A stretch of 64,000 nt of DNA from Pelargonium tetragonum (GCA_036897445.1 JAYMTL010000068.1:1-64000), one strand, 5' to 3'; shown: positions 51,016 to 64,000, counted from the first letter of the stretch. Notes: generated by a model from the letters alone, not told the origin. Program-made: numbers and translations.

Positions 51016-52446
51016 TTTCCCATTCCTAAAAGGCAAAGTCATCTTTTTCCGGTAAAGCTTAAAGAAGTATAGCCAGTTTTCCTTTTTCCGGATCTAATAA
51101 GTCACGAGGAGTTGTCAAATAGGGGCTTCTTTCCTTTGTAATATCTAACTAGTCGAGACCTAAACTGAAGTTTCACAAATCTAAGAAGTTGGTAAAAAAA
51201 GCATAAGAGTCACAAGAATTTTAGGAAAAGCTAATTTGGAGTTCTTTTTATGAGTTTTACCAGATGGAATAACTTAAAAAGTAGGGCTTTTTAACAAATT
51301 AAGAGAAGGCAATCTAAAACAGTTAAGACATATAAAATAGAGACTGCTTTATGTTCCTCACTTTCGGTCTAGTTATAATGAGAAAAAAGGCCCAAAGAAA
51401 TTTGTAAGCGCCATATAGGGATAATAAGAATAGGAGCCTATAAAGGATCTAAAAAATGCAATAAAGTAGAAATATCGAGCATTTTACAAGACAGAAGACT
51501 TTGATTGAAACCGGAAGATGAGGGATATAGAGTCTCTAGTCGTCTGGGAATCGAGAAAGTACAAATATATAAGTTATAAGTCGCTTTAACCTTAGAATCT
51601 TCCCTTATTAGGATTCACTTTGTTTTTAGAAAATTTAACTAATAAAATAAAAGAAGGGCCTCGAGTGGTAATTGCGAGAGTACTTTTTTGGCGAGGCATC
51701 TCTTTAGCGGTTTCTTTGTGTAATAAAAATTCTAATGCGGATTGGAGAAAAAAACGAATGCAAGAGTGAATCCTTTTTGTGGGAATACCTATGACTAGCA
51801 GCGGTTAACGTCTGGAGTCTATAGAGGACAAATTCTCGGGGAAGAGTTTACTCCCTCTTGCTGTTAAGTAGCCTTGATTCAGTTTCGTCAGGCTAGGGTT
51901 AAACGAGGTTGGCAGCTAAAAGCTAAAAAGAACTCCTTGCTTTTCCAAGCTTTATAATTGTAACTAAAATAGATTAACAAAGCGTTTTCCCGAGAATAGG
52001 CAGGGCCCGTTGGATATAGTTTTTTGTTTTAAACAAAATTTGTGCTTTTTGTAACCTTTTTTTATGTTTAATTTAATGATAGTTTTGGGTGTTCCATAAT
52101 TTCCTCAGTGTTAAGAGGTTCTTTATATACTCGGCTATAAAGTCTAAAGTTTGGCAATTTCTAGTCTAAATATATAAGTACAGTAATAGGTATGGATTGC
52201 ACCAGCAAAATCTTTACAGAGGTGTTTTGGGACAAAAAAGTATGATATTTAAACTCCTCAAAGGGTTTACCGCTAGAGGAGGTTATATAACAAAAGACTA
52301 AAAGGGAAAACCTATAATGTATTTCATTCACAAAAATTAAGAAATTTAAAAACTAAATTTAAATGTATAATTAATATATTAAAGGTTAAAAAGAAGGGTA
52401 CTTTATGTTCTTGAGACAGTTCCCTGGTGTGTGGGCCTTTTCTAAA

Positions 52447-52468
52447 TCCATTTATTATCCATTTATTA
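52447..52468. repeat. Tandem duplication, 11 bp x 2
   Basis: TCCATTTATTA is repeated twice exactly. Confidence 0.8.
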
Positions 52469-53883
52469 ACTGTAGTAGTTTACCCTTTTAAGGGGTTTTT
52501 TCTTGTGTACTGATCCATCTTTTTAGAAAGTCTTTCTTGTTTAAAGTTATTCTTAAATTACATAAAACAGATTCGGAAATATAGCATCAACAAATTACGA
52601 GCTATACAAGAAGTGGGGCGGGCTTATTATTAGGATTTTACGGAAAAGAATAGGAGTTTTATAGAGCCCAGTTCTATTTTATCCACTGCATACGAACCCA
52701 AGGTACGAGTAAATGATCACCGAAGCCCAACTCTTAATTATACAGAAAATCCGGCCTTGTTACCAATACGTTTTTGATGAATAACGTTAGTAAAGGGTAT
52801 TACAAAAATCCGGGGGGAAATTCTCCACTATTAAGTTAGTTTACACTTTTTGTAGACGGGAGAGAAGGAGCAGCTCTTTTATATACTCCTTATTACGCCC
52901 TAAACTATAAACTTCCGTAATAAACTTTCCAAGTAACGGGGTTCCTTAAATACCTATATATATATAGGATAGCAAAATCCCTTTTAATTAGGAGCCCTTT
53001 TGTTCTAAACTAGGCGGCTGCCTGCTCTAAAAAATTAGACCTTTACTTTAGTTCAATACAATTAAAACCTCTCTTATTCTTCTACAAGAACCTATGATAA
53101 TCTTTATTTTTGAGTATTACCATTCTTTACTTCTATTTAGTATGTAGAATTTGTTTACTCACGAGTTTATACCCAACACTTCGTCTTGAAATACTCAAAT
53201 TCGTTACAAAAAGGATAGGTACATATAGGGCTTTAAAGCAGAAAAGGGGCTCGGGAAAGCTCGGCCCTAATCTTTAGGTCTTTATTATGACACTCCAAAG
53301 AGTCTCTTTTTTAAGTATAAGGGACTCATTCTATATTAGTTTTATGGAGTATCGGCATTCCCCCCAATCAAAAAGGAAAGATAAGATTTAGGTTTAATAC
53401 CCCGAACGGCATCGACTAAGCATATAATCTAAAGAGTTCTTTGCTATTTTGATATTTACAGTACAAAAGTAATAGCTTAAGAGCTCTTGAAAAAAACCCT
53501 TTAACGCTTAAAAGAACTCGAAAACCCATACTCTAAAAGCCTATAAAAGCGCTTATAAGATTGTCCAGAAACGCGGCCTCTTTTTAGGCAGAACCTTGAC
53601 CAAAAAAGTAGCTGCACTAGAGTAACCCAGAGGGAAGTCTACACATCCAACTATAAGAATTAAGTTACAAGGATTCCCCGCGGACAGAATAACTTACGTA
53701 TACCAGGAAGTCCGGCTTGTTCAAGAAAAATATGCCATTAACTTGTATAGTAAAGCCCTTTGCCTAAAAGCTGTCTGAGCAAAATCAGAGTTCTACTTAA
53801 GACCCTGTGCTATAATTATGAAATTAAGCGCTTTTATACTGCTCAAGGTCCCATAAAACCCACGTAAATTTTCAAAATCAATA

Positions 53884-53907
53884 AGACCTTATTAGCTAAT
53901 AAGGTCT
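53884..53907. repeat. Perfect 24-base palindrome
   Basis: AGACCTTATTAG is followed at once by its exact complement, with no spacer. It can form a cruciform or, as RNA, a hairpin with a small loop. No neighbouring gene explains it. Confidence 0.75.
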
Positions 53908-54091
53908 GCCCTGTTTCAAAAAAAGGTTGACAGCTCTAATTGTGAAATCAATAAAATACTTGTTTTTACTTTAGGCCCTGAAATTGGGATTTTCATTAAA
54001 ATCTTTTGGAAAAACAGGGTTCACTTTCGGGATTCAAAATCAAAGTCAGGAATTTGAGTTTTGTTAACCTCTAACCTTTTTCGGAAAAATC

Positions 54092-54107
54092 AAGGTAACG
54101 AAGTTAA
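54092..54107 (-). repeat. Triplicated short word, inverted copy
   Basis: Complement of TTAACTTCGTTACCTT, 16 bases shared with 48252-48268 and 56942-56958. Confidence 0.7.
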
Positions 54108-54141
54108 GTTAATGCACTTGGGAGAGTTTTTAACACAGGGA

Positions 54142-54168
54142 GCTACCTTTTAGTTAGCCAAAGGTAGC
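54142..54168. repeat. Hairpin, 9-bp stem, 9-base loop
   Basis: GCTACCTTT and AAAGGTAGC pair exactly around TAGTTAGCC. It lies 260 bases from the 24-base palindrome, with no gene nearby. Confidence 0.5.
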
Positions 54169-56278
54169 ATAGTACTTAGAGTTTTTTTAGAATTAAAAAG
54201 TTTTGATTACGCTGTATACAAGATCTAACTAAATTTTCCAGGAACTTCTCTAAAATATGCCAGCTCTTAATTAAGGTTTGGCTAGAATTCCTCATCATCA
54301 ACTGCTAGAACAGTTTATCTACCTTCTTTCGTACAAGCGTAAATGTTCTCCCTTAAAATTAAAGAACAGAACTTCTAGTTTTTTTACTATTCAGTTACAC
54401 TTTATAATATAACTTTTCGGCGAACTAAAAAATGAAAAAAACTCTTATAAAGAGAATACACCTATAAAAACGAGTACTAAATTGACTTTTTGCCTCAACT
54501 TCACTCAAGTACACATTTTGTTCGCGGAAGCTTCTTGGCTAACACCTTTTTAAATATAAGTTTTCGGAAGTTAAACAATGACTCATTTAATTTAAGAAAC
54601 TTCAAAATTAAGTCGTGGTTTACGCATCTCATCTTTGGAATTATTACAGTATAACTATCTTAAAGTACTTTCACAAAGGATAACTCGTCGCTTAATTTCT
54701 AGAGGATGGGTTTTCTATTCGAAACCTAACGCTTTTACGGAACATATGCTTGTTGAACAAGAACAAATCGAGTTTAACTAAGAGAACTTGCCTTTAGAGT
54801 ATTGTATTAAGCAACCCGCGATGGAGGCTTCTCGTTGTTAAAACGAATCGACTTTTGGCTTATTATAGTACCTCCTTTCTGATCTAAATCTTAAAATAGG
54901 GGTATAAAAAGCCAAAAGCAAGGTCCGGAAAGAAAGATAATTTAGTAAAAGAAAATGTAATAATAAAAGGAAATCTCTAAGATTTCTTCATTGATACGTA
55001 AATAAATTAGAACTTTATTACACAGGGTATTCCGCAGGTTTAGAGCTTTTTCTAGACTCGAATTACCCAGGAGTTACGCTTGATTTATTGACGGGATTCT
55101 TAGTCAAGGTCAATACTTTTTAATTTTAAGTAACAAAAGTTTTCTTAGTTACCCCTTAATTAACTTAGTCGAAAACTTTAAGTTAAGCAGATACTTCGTA
55201 ATTCCTTAGGGCCTTTTTCCTATTAAGTTTCAAAATCTAATAGGTTACACAAGTGTTTCTAATTTCTAGATGCCCAGGTTTCCCTCTTTATACTCAATTT
55301 TCTGCCCTGCTAGTTGTCGTACTATACTCGTAGAGATTCTTCGTTTTTTCTTTTATATTATATCATAGTTCCCTTGCCCGAAACTTTTACCCCACTCAGA
55401 AAACAGGGTCTCTGCCGCTTTCAGCCGGGTTCGTAGCTAGGTATTCTCTAATTCTGGAAAAACCTTTAAAGCCCTAGCAAACTCGTTTCTTTTCTTATTT
55501 CTCCTGTCTTGGCTCCCATATGGAGTAGTGAATTATAAGAGCCCTATAAGCATGAAGCCATAATAAAAAAGGGAAACTCAACTCAAGAGTAAAGAGGGAG
55601 TTAGGCAATCTAAAAAGCCTTGTAAATGGCGGTAGATTAAAGGGTTCAGTTAAACAATTAAAGTAAAAAAAGCTTCTTCATGAGTAGCTCGCTAAAACCT
55701 AGATGTTTGATTAAAAGGTAACGGAGAGTAGTTTTATTTAATAAAGAAAGAACTTTAAGCAACTAGAGTGCCCTTTAAGAGATTTTACCTTAGGAATAGG
55801 ATAGGTGGTTTATATAAAGTGAGAGACACGCCAGGGTTACCAATCCCTTAAAAAGTAGAATAACTCTTTAATATAAGGTAAACTTTGTTAACAATGACCT
55901 AGCTTGCACTTTAATTCTTGGGTCCCAAATGCTTTAAAACTTCCACAAGAGTCCTTTATAGGGCTCTGAGGGTCCTCGTAAATTTATTTGCGTTTCATAA
56001 TGCCGATACCTCAAACCTACAACATTAGGCACAGAAAATCCAATATTCATTCAAGTTTTTTCGGCATTCACTGACTTTTGTTGTAGTATTTTCCTCTCTT
56101 CTAGCCTAAAGACCCGAATATTTAGGAGTTGCGCATAAGCTTGTGGACAGGGGATTCTCAAAAAGGGGGTAACCTAGGATTGTAATAATTGCCAAAAGAA
56201 TGATTTTAATAGAATAAATCCATGAAACATCCAAAAATTAGCCTTTATTATAATATACGCTCTTGTACCGGATTCGTG

Positions 56279-56302
56279 AGGATAATAAGAAGGATAATAA
56301 GA
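56279..56302. repeat. Tandem duplication, 12 bp x 2
   Basis: AGGATAATAAGA is repeated twice exactly. Confidence 0.8.
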
Positions 56303-56941
56303 AATGAAATTGTGTTAGAACGAGGAAATCCTAAGAAAAATTCCGAGGGTTCTAATCCTGTCGATATAGTAATTAATATAAAGATGAAATTTCATTTAGT
56401 AAAAATAGTCAAAACCCCTATCATTAAATAAAAGTACTGCCTCCTTTTATTCTACAGAAGTTGTACTATAAGTTCTCATAGTTATAATCTTTGATAACAA
56501 TAACTCGAAAAGTAGAATTTGTCTCATTTATTGGATTCCTTTTACTAAATACTTGCAGTTATCCCCTATTACCTCTTTCTCATTTTGAAATAGACCCCTG
56601 ACTGCTGCTATGGATAAGTACAAGCTCCATTTCTTGTTTCTTTGACTTGATCGAACAAGGTTTTATCAAACTGCCTACACTTATATGTATGAAATTTTTG
56701 AAATTAGGAAAAAAAGCTTACTTTCTGAACAAGAAAGGGTTCTTCTTACTTTTTAGTATTATAAAAATAAGTAGCACAGTAGCAGGAGGAAACACTGAGT
56801 TTTTGTTAATTGAGTAATTGTACTTCAAGTCCTTCTTGGGTATTTATACGTTATACTAAACATTTAAGAAGAATTTTTTTATTCCGCGCAGGCATGCTTC
56901 TACTCCTTAGAAATCTCATTCCTAGTAAATCCCTTTTATCT

Positions 56942-56958
56942 TTTAACTTCGTTACCTT
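56942..56958 (+). repeat. Triplicated short word, copy 3
   Basis: TTTAACTTCGTTACCTT, identical to 48252-48268. The flanking bases differ. Confidence 0.7.
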
Positions 56959-58681
56959 TTATATAACTCAACCCTGTTTAATATATACTATCTGGAGAGA
57001 GTCGGAAGCTCGGAGCGTACCTTTGAGCAACGCGACATATAAAAAAAGATATCAACTTTATTAACATATTAAATTAATGTCAGTAACTTTGCTAGCTCTT
57101 TCCTATTTATTAGTTAGCTAATTCAAAATGGAAGTCTTAAAAAGAGGGTACGTCATCAACTTTCGAACGACACGGTTGAGGGTTCAAAAGCAGACTTGGC
57201 ATTCACAAATAATTATTAATATAGTAATGAAATGCTGGAGTCCTTTTATAACTTTAACAAAGCATTACGTAACTCAATTAAAAAAGCCCAAAATACGGAA
57301 ATTCTTGATAAATACACCTATTTTCTTTATTTCAAAAAAGTATATCCAAGTACTAGGTCTACGAATCTCACAAAATGCACAATTCAGTAAAGTACTAAAA
57401 AGTCCCAGAACTCCCGCTCTTAAGTTAGCGGAGTCTTGACTAGCCATATTCTATTTAGGGGATACATAGGGTAATTGCCTTTAAAACCTCTAAAACTATA
57501 AGGGTATCCAAATAATTAAAAACTTATACTATACTATAAGGATTGGTTCTAAAAAGGAAACTTATATTATAAGGAAAGAGACTCGTTGCTGTATAATACC
57601 AACAAAAGGTATCCTTTATTCGAACTCCAAGGCTTCGGATTTAGGATAAAGTAACAAAAGAAAAAGTGCAAGTTCATACGGAGCCCTTTTCTTTATAACG
57701 ATAACGAGGACTTTTTGCTCAAATCAGTGCTCTATAAAATAATAAAGTCTTTTTCACGACAGACCCTACAAATAGAAGCTTAACCCGAACTCCACTGACA
57801 GAAGCTCCTATTTACTAAGTAAGAAACGCCCAAAACTCTTTAACTTTATATAATACCGGACCCTTTTTTATATTACTATATTAATTCTGATGGATGCCTA
57901 AGAGCCGCCATTTATGGTTTCTGCCGCTATATACTTGCGTTTCTACTCGGGTCAAGGGCTGACGAAATCCTGAAGTCAATCCTTTCCTTTCTAAGTTGTA
58001 GTATAACTGCAAATAAATGAGGACTCCCCCACCTTCATTTTAGAATTCGGAAGCTATAAAACATAGAACAAAAGTTTAAAAATTTCATTGAAGTCCTTTT
58101 TTAAGTTAATCTAGTCTAGGGTTTGGAACTTGTGGAGATATTCGTTGAGGAGGTACGCTTTGTTCTCAAAACTTGGGTAGTCTTTCCTATTATTTACTAG
58201 ATAAGGAGGTATCCTTAGTATGTATCTAGAATCTAGAATAGCTAGCAGCAAAAGAAAGTAAGACCTATAATACAAGAATACGAAGTACATAGTTATCTTT
58301 TTGAATATTATCCAATACTATCAAAATTAGAATTTTCTTGCGCTTTGTCTATCCATGTAGCATATATTTTATCCTTGATGTATCGAACAAAGTTAAAACT
58401 AAGTCGACGCTAAGTCATTTCTACTAGTGTAGTTTCCTAGCTAGCGACAACAGTAAAGAAGGAATGAAAAACATAACCAATATCTTTTTGCTTGTGTTAG
58501 GATAAGCATTAGGAATTAGGTATAAAGTTTTCCCTTTCTCGGTCAAAGTACACCTGTTAGGCTAGGCATTTTTCTGCTTTCTGCTAATGAAAACCTTAAT
58601 TTATATATCCTTAAATTGAAAAAAAAAAAAGCAAGGATCTTTAATTGGATCGGTAGATCAACTTAGTACCCTGTAAATTTC

Positions 58682-58699
58682 GCTGTGGCCAAGGTTAAA
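58682..58699 (+). repeat. 18-base dispersed repeat, copy 2
   Basis: GCTGTGGCCAAGGTTAAA, one mismatch to 42843-42860, same strand. Confidence 0.5.
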
Positions 58700-61600
58700 T
58701 AGGTATTAATAAAGGGAAATTTATAGAAGGGTGGTTTTTTGTACAGAATTCAAGTGGAACTAGTAGATAATCCATTTTATGGATTTCTTTTATAAAGCAG
58801 TAGGTGTTGAAGACAAACTCGAAACGTATGTGAAGTATTCGGATTCTTAGGTTATACATACTTTTGAATTTCTAAAAATTAAAGTAGGATTTCTAAAGGA
58901 TACATTTATAACTTCATTTTAACTGAACGAGGACATTCTGATTGAAAGGCATTAACTGCCGATGTCGCATTGAGATTCTAGATAAAAAGTTCTAGTTTTC
59001 TAGACAACAAAAGCCTTATAATCCGGTCACTGCTAAAGAGATGCTAATTAAACGCTTTTTATGATATAAAATTATAAGACGAATAACTGCCTGACCAAAG
59101 GCTTAAAGATTACTTAATTTTAATTTAAGCCCGCTAGAGTCAATACTCTACCTAAAAAAAGTTCATAGACAAAGTTAGAACCATTCTCTTTTAAATAAAA
59201 AGACTACCTTAAGTGGATAGCACGCTCTCGCGGAGTTTTAGAAAGTAGCTTTTAAAGTACTAATTCCCTTATAAAATCTTCTTTGAAAACAAAAAGAAAG
59301 TTTAATAAGTTGGTGAAAATAGAGTTCTTACCCTCTTTTATTGTTGTGCTACAAGGGACTGATCCTTGGGTTATTTGATACTTTAAAAAGTCTTGCCAAA
59401 AAACTCATTCTAATTATATAGATAGTAGTTAGTTATTATATTTAGCTTTAAAACGAGTTTACTAAAAAATCTGAGCATTTGCTTTGAGACATACAACATA
59501 CATAAAAAGAGACTTGTCAAACCAGAACCTCAGAATTCCTCTAGTTTTGAATAAGTAAAAAGGGATTGAGTCTTCAACTATATAAAATAAAAAATAGTAG
59601 AGGAGGAGTAAATCGACTCGAACCAACACCCGCTCTCACTTTAGCGACTGCTTTAACCACAAGAAATAAGAAGGTTTAAGAAGTGCTTCACTTCAGTTCC
59701 CCTTTTTTCTCAATGAGTCACTTTTCGTTCGTATTAAAAAGATACAAAAGGTATTGTAAATAAGCTTGTTTTTGCTTAAATCTCTGTTATTCCAGTCTCT
59801 TGAGTTGGATTTCACTACAATTTCATTTATCTATAAAATCTTTCGTAACTTCTTGACGAATGAGAACTAAACCTTACTCCTTTTAGAGTTTACTACGAGG
59901 GTTCTTTTTGTTGTTTGCTCATGCTAATAAAGCTCTCTTCTCGGAATGCGTTCCGATTTGAGGGGTTTACTAATAAATGCCATTGGTTTTGAGTGGCAGA
60001 ATTCATTTTTCCAAATAAAAATTTAGACTTGACTTCCCTTTGTACTTCCAGTTGAAGCCAAAAGTTTACTCTACAAGGGGTAAATTCCTTCTCATTTTCA
60101 TAGAGCCGAGCTCGTGTTTAGGTCTAATTCATTAAGGATGAATAAGTTTAAAAAAATCCAAAGGGGCTCCTTTACTCAAAAAATCTTCCTTTTTATTAAA
60201 GCTTAGTTTAGTCTAGGAATACCCTTCAAAACATTAAGTCGTAGTTTCCCAACTGTACCTTCTGTAGATATGGAGTTCCCTGGGGCTTTTTGTAAGAATA
60301 AGAAGTAGAAGATATAATACGTATCTAGATATAGAAGCGCAGCTGCCTAATGGGGATAATGAGCAAAGCCTTAGAATAATCCATAGTAGAACCTCTAACG
60401 CTATATATAATTTGTAAACTCACAGGGTTATAAAAAGAAAAAGGACAAAGAAATAGAGTATGAAACACTATAAAGTGTGTTAAAAGGCACGAAAATGGGC
60501 ATTTGGTTGGTTTATTACTTAGAAAGCTGAATGTTCTAGACAAAAGACAAGCAAAAAGTTTCTTAAGAGGTTCTTTTATAGATTACGTTTCTATTTAGTC
60601 TGAGGTATATACAATGTTTAGAGTGCTATTTTAATGAGTCGAAATTTCTTATCACCTACTGCTTCAAACTTTTTTCTTATGCAGGAGCCCTATAAGGATA
60701 TTTTCTATTTCACATTACAATATATTTCTATTTGCCATGTTAGAAAAGGAGCGGCTACTTTTCTTCGTTTTATACACTCCAAAAATGAGAATACTATAAA
60801 AAATCTAACAATTACCCTTTTTCTTACTGACTTACTGAACTAAGGTATTAGCCAAGGATAGATAGCTTTTATAGATTAGCAAGTGATTTAACAGACTTTA
60901 GAATTTCCAATCCACTGACTTTTCATTGAGTCACCAGAGTGTAGGTATCCTTTTTAGGTAGTCAAATTCGTTAACCTATAGTTATTTCTGAGAAAACCTA
61001 GCTCAAGATGGCACGCCCGCCGAGAGTTTTGTGTAATTCGGGGAATCCCTAGAGAAGCTTTCTTCCAGTCAATACCCGGATGCAGAAGTATATATTAAAA
61101 GGTATCCTACAAAAAAGCCCTTTTTGTGGGGAGTTTCGTTCCAGGAGAAAGCATAGAAACATAGCTAGGGGTTCCTATTATATAGTTATATAATATAGCG
61201 GAATTTTGTAAAGCTACACAATTACAGATACAGATAAATCGGGTTAACCCTTTCAAAACTAGGATATAAGAAACTGCGGAGTAAAAAATTCAAGACATTT
61301 CAATTTCCATTTAGGACCTACTCTAAGGAGTGAGGAAACCTTAAAGAGGTCTTGAAAGTCAAGCTAGAAGGGCTTTAATTGTTATTATTTAAGGGAAATC
61401 CACGGAAATTTTATTATACTAAATAGAAAGCTCTTGAGTACTTTGATAGGCATTGGTTATACCCGCGACTTTTGAAAATAAAGGAAGAAACACCTTGATA
61501 GGGTTATAGTATATTACACAATTGTAAGTTGGATTTGAATCTACTCGTATTATATTCTTAAATATAACTTAGACAGATATTGAAGACAAAGAATTTACTG

Positions 61601-64000
61601 TGGGTTTTCTAACCTATTGGAGGGACAGTTTTACCTAGTTATTAGAATGAAACTTGATATCAGTATTCTAGAATAATTGAGAAGAAAGAACTTTTTGATT
61701 TAAGAGAATACTTATAAAATGAGGCGGGGTATTGTACAATGCTCTTGCCAGGAGCTCCCCGTGTAGTAGAACACACTAATTGAAATTATAGAACATTGAC
61801 GTTATTGAACCCTATTTTATTTTCTAGTTAACTCATATTTAATGCCGAGGGCTTTTTTGCTCTCGTTACTTTAATCAGGGTAGGGCTTTAAAAAGTAGAA
61901 TAAAGTTTCTATTTGTCGTAGTAAGGAAAGTGGGAATAAGTTAATAGAGCTAGGTGTCACGTAGTATTTAAGAAATTAATATCAGTATAATATAGAATTG
62001 GGACATAAATTTCGTATAGTGTATTGTTGTTTATTTAATTTAATAAGTTTTAATCGGTGGATGTAATTACACTTTCATTTGGGGGTTATAAGCTCCGGAT
62101 GTTCAAACTTTCTACAGGAATAGCGGAATCTAAGTAAACTCCTGTAAATGTTTTTATTGTTGAAATTGCTTCTCGAAGAAGTTTTTTAGTTTTTTGCCAA
62201 AGTTGAGCCCCTTGCCTGAGCTATTATATATACGAAGGGTTAGGCCAAAAAGGGACTTGTCAGTTTGACTCTCTGGCGCTTCTTTTTCAAATACAAGTTT
62301 ACTGAATTTTCGGTTTATACAACTCCGCTAGCTGTTCACCGGTTCATAAAGCCCCTGTCCTTTGGGATTTTAGCTACCAGTATTAGTCGATTCTTACCAG
62401 ATTTATGGTAACACTAAATGGGATTTCTTGAATTAAGAGAACTCAAGCTAATAGGAAAAACTTCAGTAAACCGGGAAAGGGTAAGATAGTATAAACTAAC
62501 AAAAACATAAGGTGCCCTTTTGTTCTAAGTGAAAAGAGCCCCTTATAAATATAAGTAACCAGAACTCTTTATCTTAACTTCTAAGCTTAAAGGGGGTCCT
62601 TGTGTATTCCAAAAAGCATATACTTAAAAGGATTTCCGGGGAAGCCCTTGTATACAATATCGATATAAAGTTAAAGTCTCAATACTAAGGCATTTATTAT
62701 CAAACAAGTAGACACCAAACATCGATATCAAAAGAGGCCCTGATCTTTTGTTCAACCCCCGCAAAGTCTTAAAAAAATCTAACTAATAACCTGTTCCTTT
62801 AGAGTCAAAAAGGGGACGCTTATGGGAGCGAGAATTACTCGATTCAGTGCATTTACAAGGCTTCGTAGTTTTAGGATAAAGCAAGGGGGTTCTTTATAGG
62901 TATATAACTTGATTCTCTTTCTACAAGACACCGGTCGAAGAAGAAGAATTTCCCCCTGTATAATAGGCAAGAAAGTCTGGATAAACCTTTTAAAATCCCT
63001 TACTAGTAACTTGCTGGGCCCTTTCAAGAGGGAGCCCTTAGCTACGCACGATACCATCCCCTTGGTTAGACTGCAATTGCAAAAAAAAAGTAAAACAAAA
63101 GAACTCCTTCAAAACTCAGCAAAACCTTATATATCTATTTAATTGGTGAGAAGAGATTAAGAGGGATATAAGATTTTCAAAAAAGTCTAATTGAAATAAA
63201 TATTAGAGAATTACCTGTGCCAAAGAGCCTTTTGCCTTATAGTTACTTTAACAGCTATGACTCAGATTGATTACCTTCCCGATTTTTAGATAAAGACCTC
63301 TCTTGCTTCACACGGGTCTTTTGCAATAAGATATATAAGCAAGTCTAAGCCCGCAATATAAGGATACCCCTAAATATCCAGATAAAGTAGAGCCTCGGCT
63401 TTTCTAGTTTTTCCTAAAACTTTAACACTATAAATTATAAGACTTTGTAAGGTCAGAGTCGGGCTTACCCACGAGGAGCCTGTTCTTTTCCAGAAAAGAG
63501 TCAATAAGATTTTCTTTTTTCTTTTCCTATATACTTTCAGCACGCATTAGAGTTTTTAGGTCCAATTTATATAAACTGTAAAGGGACTTCAGAATTTACA
63601 AGGTTCAATGGAAATGACATGGTTTACGCTTTTAATATTTGATTGTAGGGCAATTCCCAAAACAGGGGAATGAATAAAGAGAAGCCTTAGAAAGTAGAGT
63701 AAGTTAATCATCCTCTTTTGTCTCGAATTAGGTTAGGGCAACCCTTCTATTTAACATAGCTCAAGGCTCTTGCTAGATTGCGATGTTTTTGTTGTAGTTT
63801 ATGAGATCTAGTTGTTGAGGCTTTTTTATATTTATAAAGTATCCACAAATTTTTTTTTGTAAAAGAAGGCTGTGATAGTGTAGTATGGTCAATCAAAGTT
63901 CTTATACCCTTACATAGAGCTCTTAAGCTAGAATCTTTATCTTTTTTAAAGAGTGGGTCTAAAGGGCATTTCTACGCTGAAATTCATGTGCTCGTATCAA

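Larger units (their letters stand above)
51016..64000. other. Intergenic DNA, no gene seen
   Basis: About 13 kb without a supportable gene. It holds a perfect 24-base palindrome (53884-53907), a 9-bp hairpin (54142-54168), small tandem duplications (52447-52468, 56279-56302), two copies of the triplicated word and an A12 run near 58619-58630. Reading frames up to 103 codons are unrecognised. Confidence 0.65.

Noticed and set aside
57128-57439. Plus-strand reading frame of 103 codons
   Set aside because: No domain, membrane segment or family is recognisable, and the length is within chance.
59600-59662. Minus-strand tRNA-like pattern (TGGTTAAAGCA ... GGTTCGAGTC)
   Set aside because: The T-stem and D-stem do not pair, and the best anticodon stem has an eight-base loop lacking U33.
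37616-63630. Shared 15-mer ACATGGTTTACGCTT near 37618 and 63617
   Set aside because: About one or two identical 15-mers are expected by chance between positions of a 64-kb AT-rich window.

Overview
This window looks like intergenic DNA from a large mitochondrial genome of a streptophyte (land plant or close algal relative). The best evidence is a tRNA-Ser(GCU) at 34115-34204 of the native plant-mitochondrial type, with TTGCTAA anticodon loop, long AT-rich variable stem and TTCAAAT T-loop. A tRNA-Trp(CCA) at 3840-3913 matches the plant organellar trnW pattern. The base composition, about 35% GC in lines counted by eye, is lower than usual for angiosperm mitochondria (commonly 43-45%). The exact lineage cannot be told from this window.

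No intact protein gene is recognisable. The longest reading frames are 130, 118 and 103 codons. At this base composition stops fall about every 14 codons, so among several thousand reading frames a maximum near 120-130 codons is expected by chance. I saw no rRNA core motif, no group II intron domain V and no known mitochondrial exon. Short exons (tens of bases) could still be missed.

Layout: 1-3839 featureless; trnW at 3840-3913; about 4.5 kb featureless; 8.5-12.6 kb, a cluster of pyrimidine-rich blocks whose minus strand reads like decayed, related Lys/Ala/Ile-rich peptide sequence; 12.6-25 kb featureless apart from short hairpins and duplications; a degenerate tRNA-like sequence at 24971-25045 on the minus strand; another purine-rich block at 31.7 kb; trnS at 34.1 kb with a strong hairpin about 200 bases downstream; then long intergenic DNA with one more minus-strand block (46.3 kb) and one plus-strand block (50.7 kb), a perfect 24-base palindrome (53.9 kb) and several short dispersed repeats.

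Three things are most worth following up: the decayed peptide-like repeat family (an unknown former coding element); the density of small G-run/C-run palindromes such as GGGATCCC and GGGAATTCCC scattered through AT-rich DNA, resembling mitochondrial GC clusters; and short dispersed words or hairpins repeated two or three times within 64 kb.
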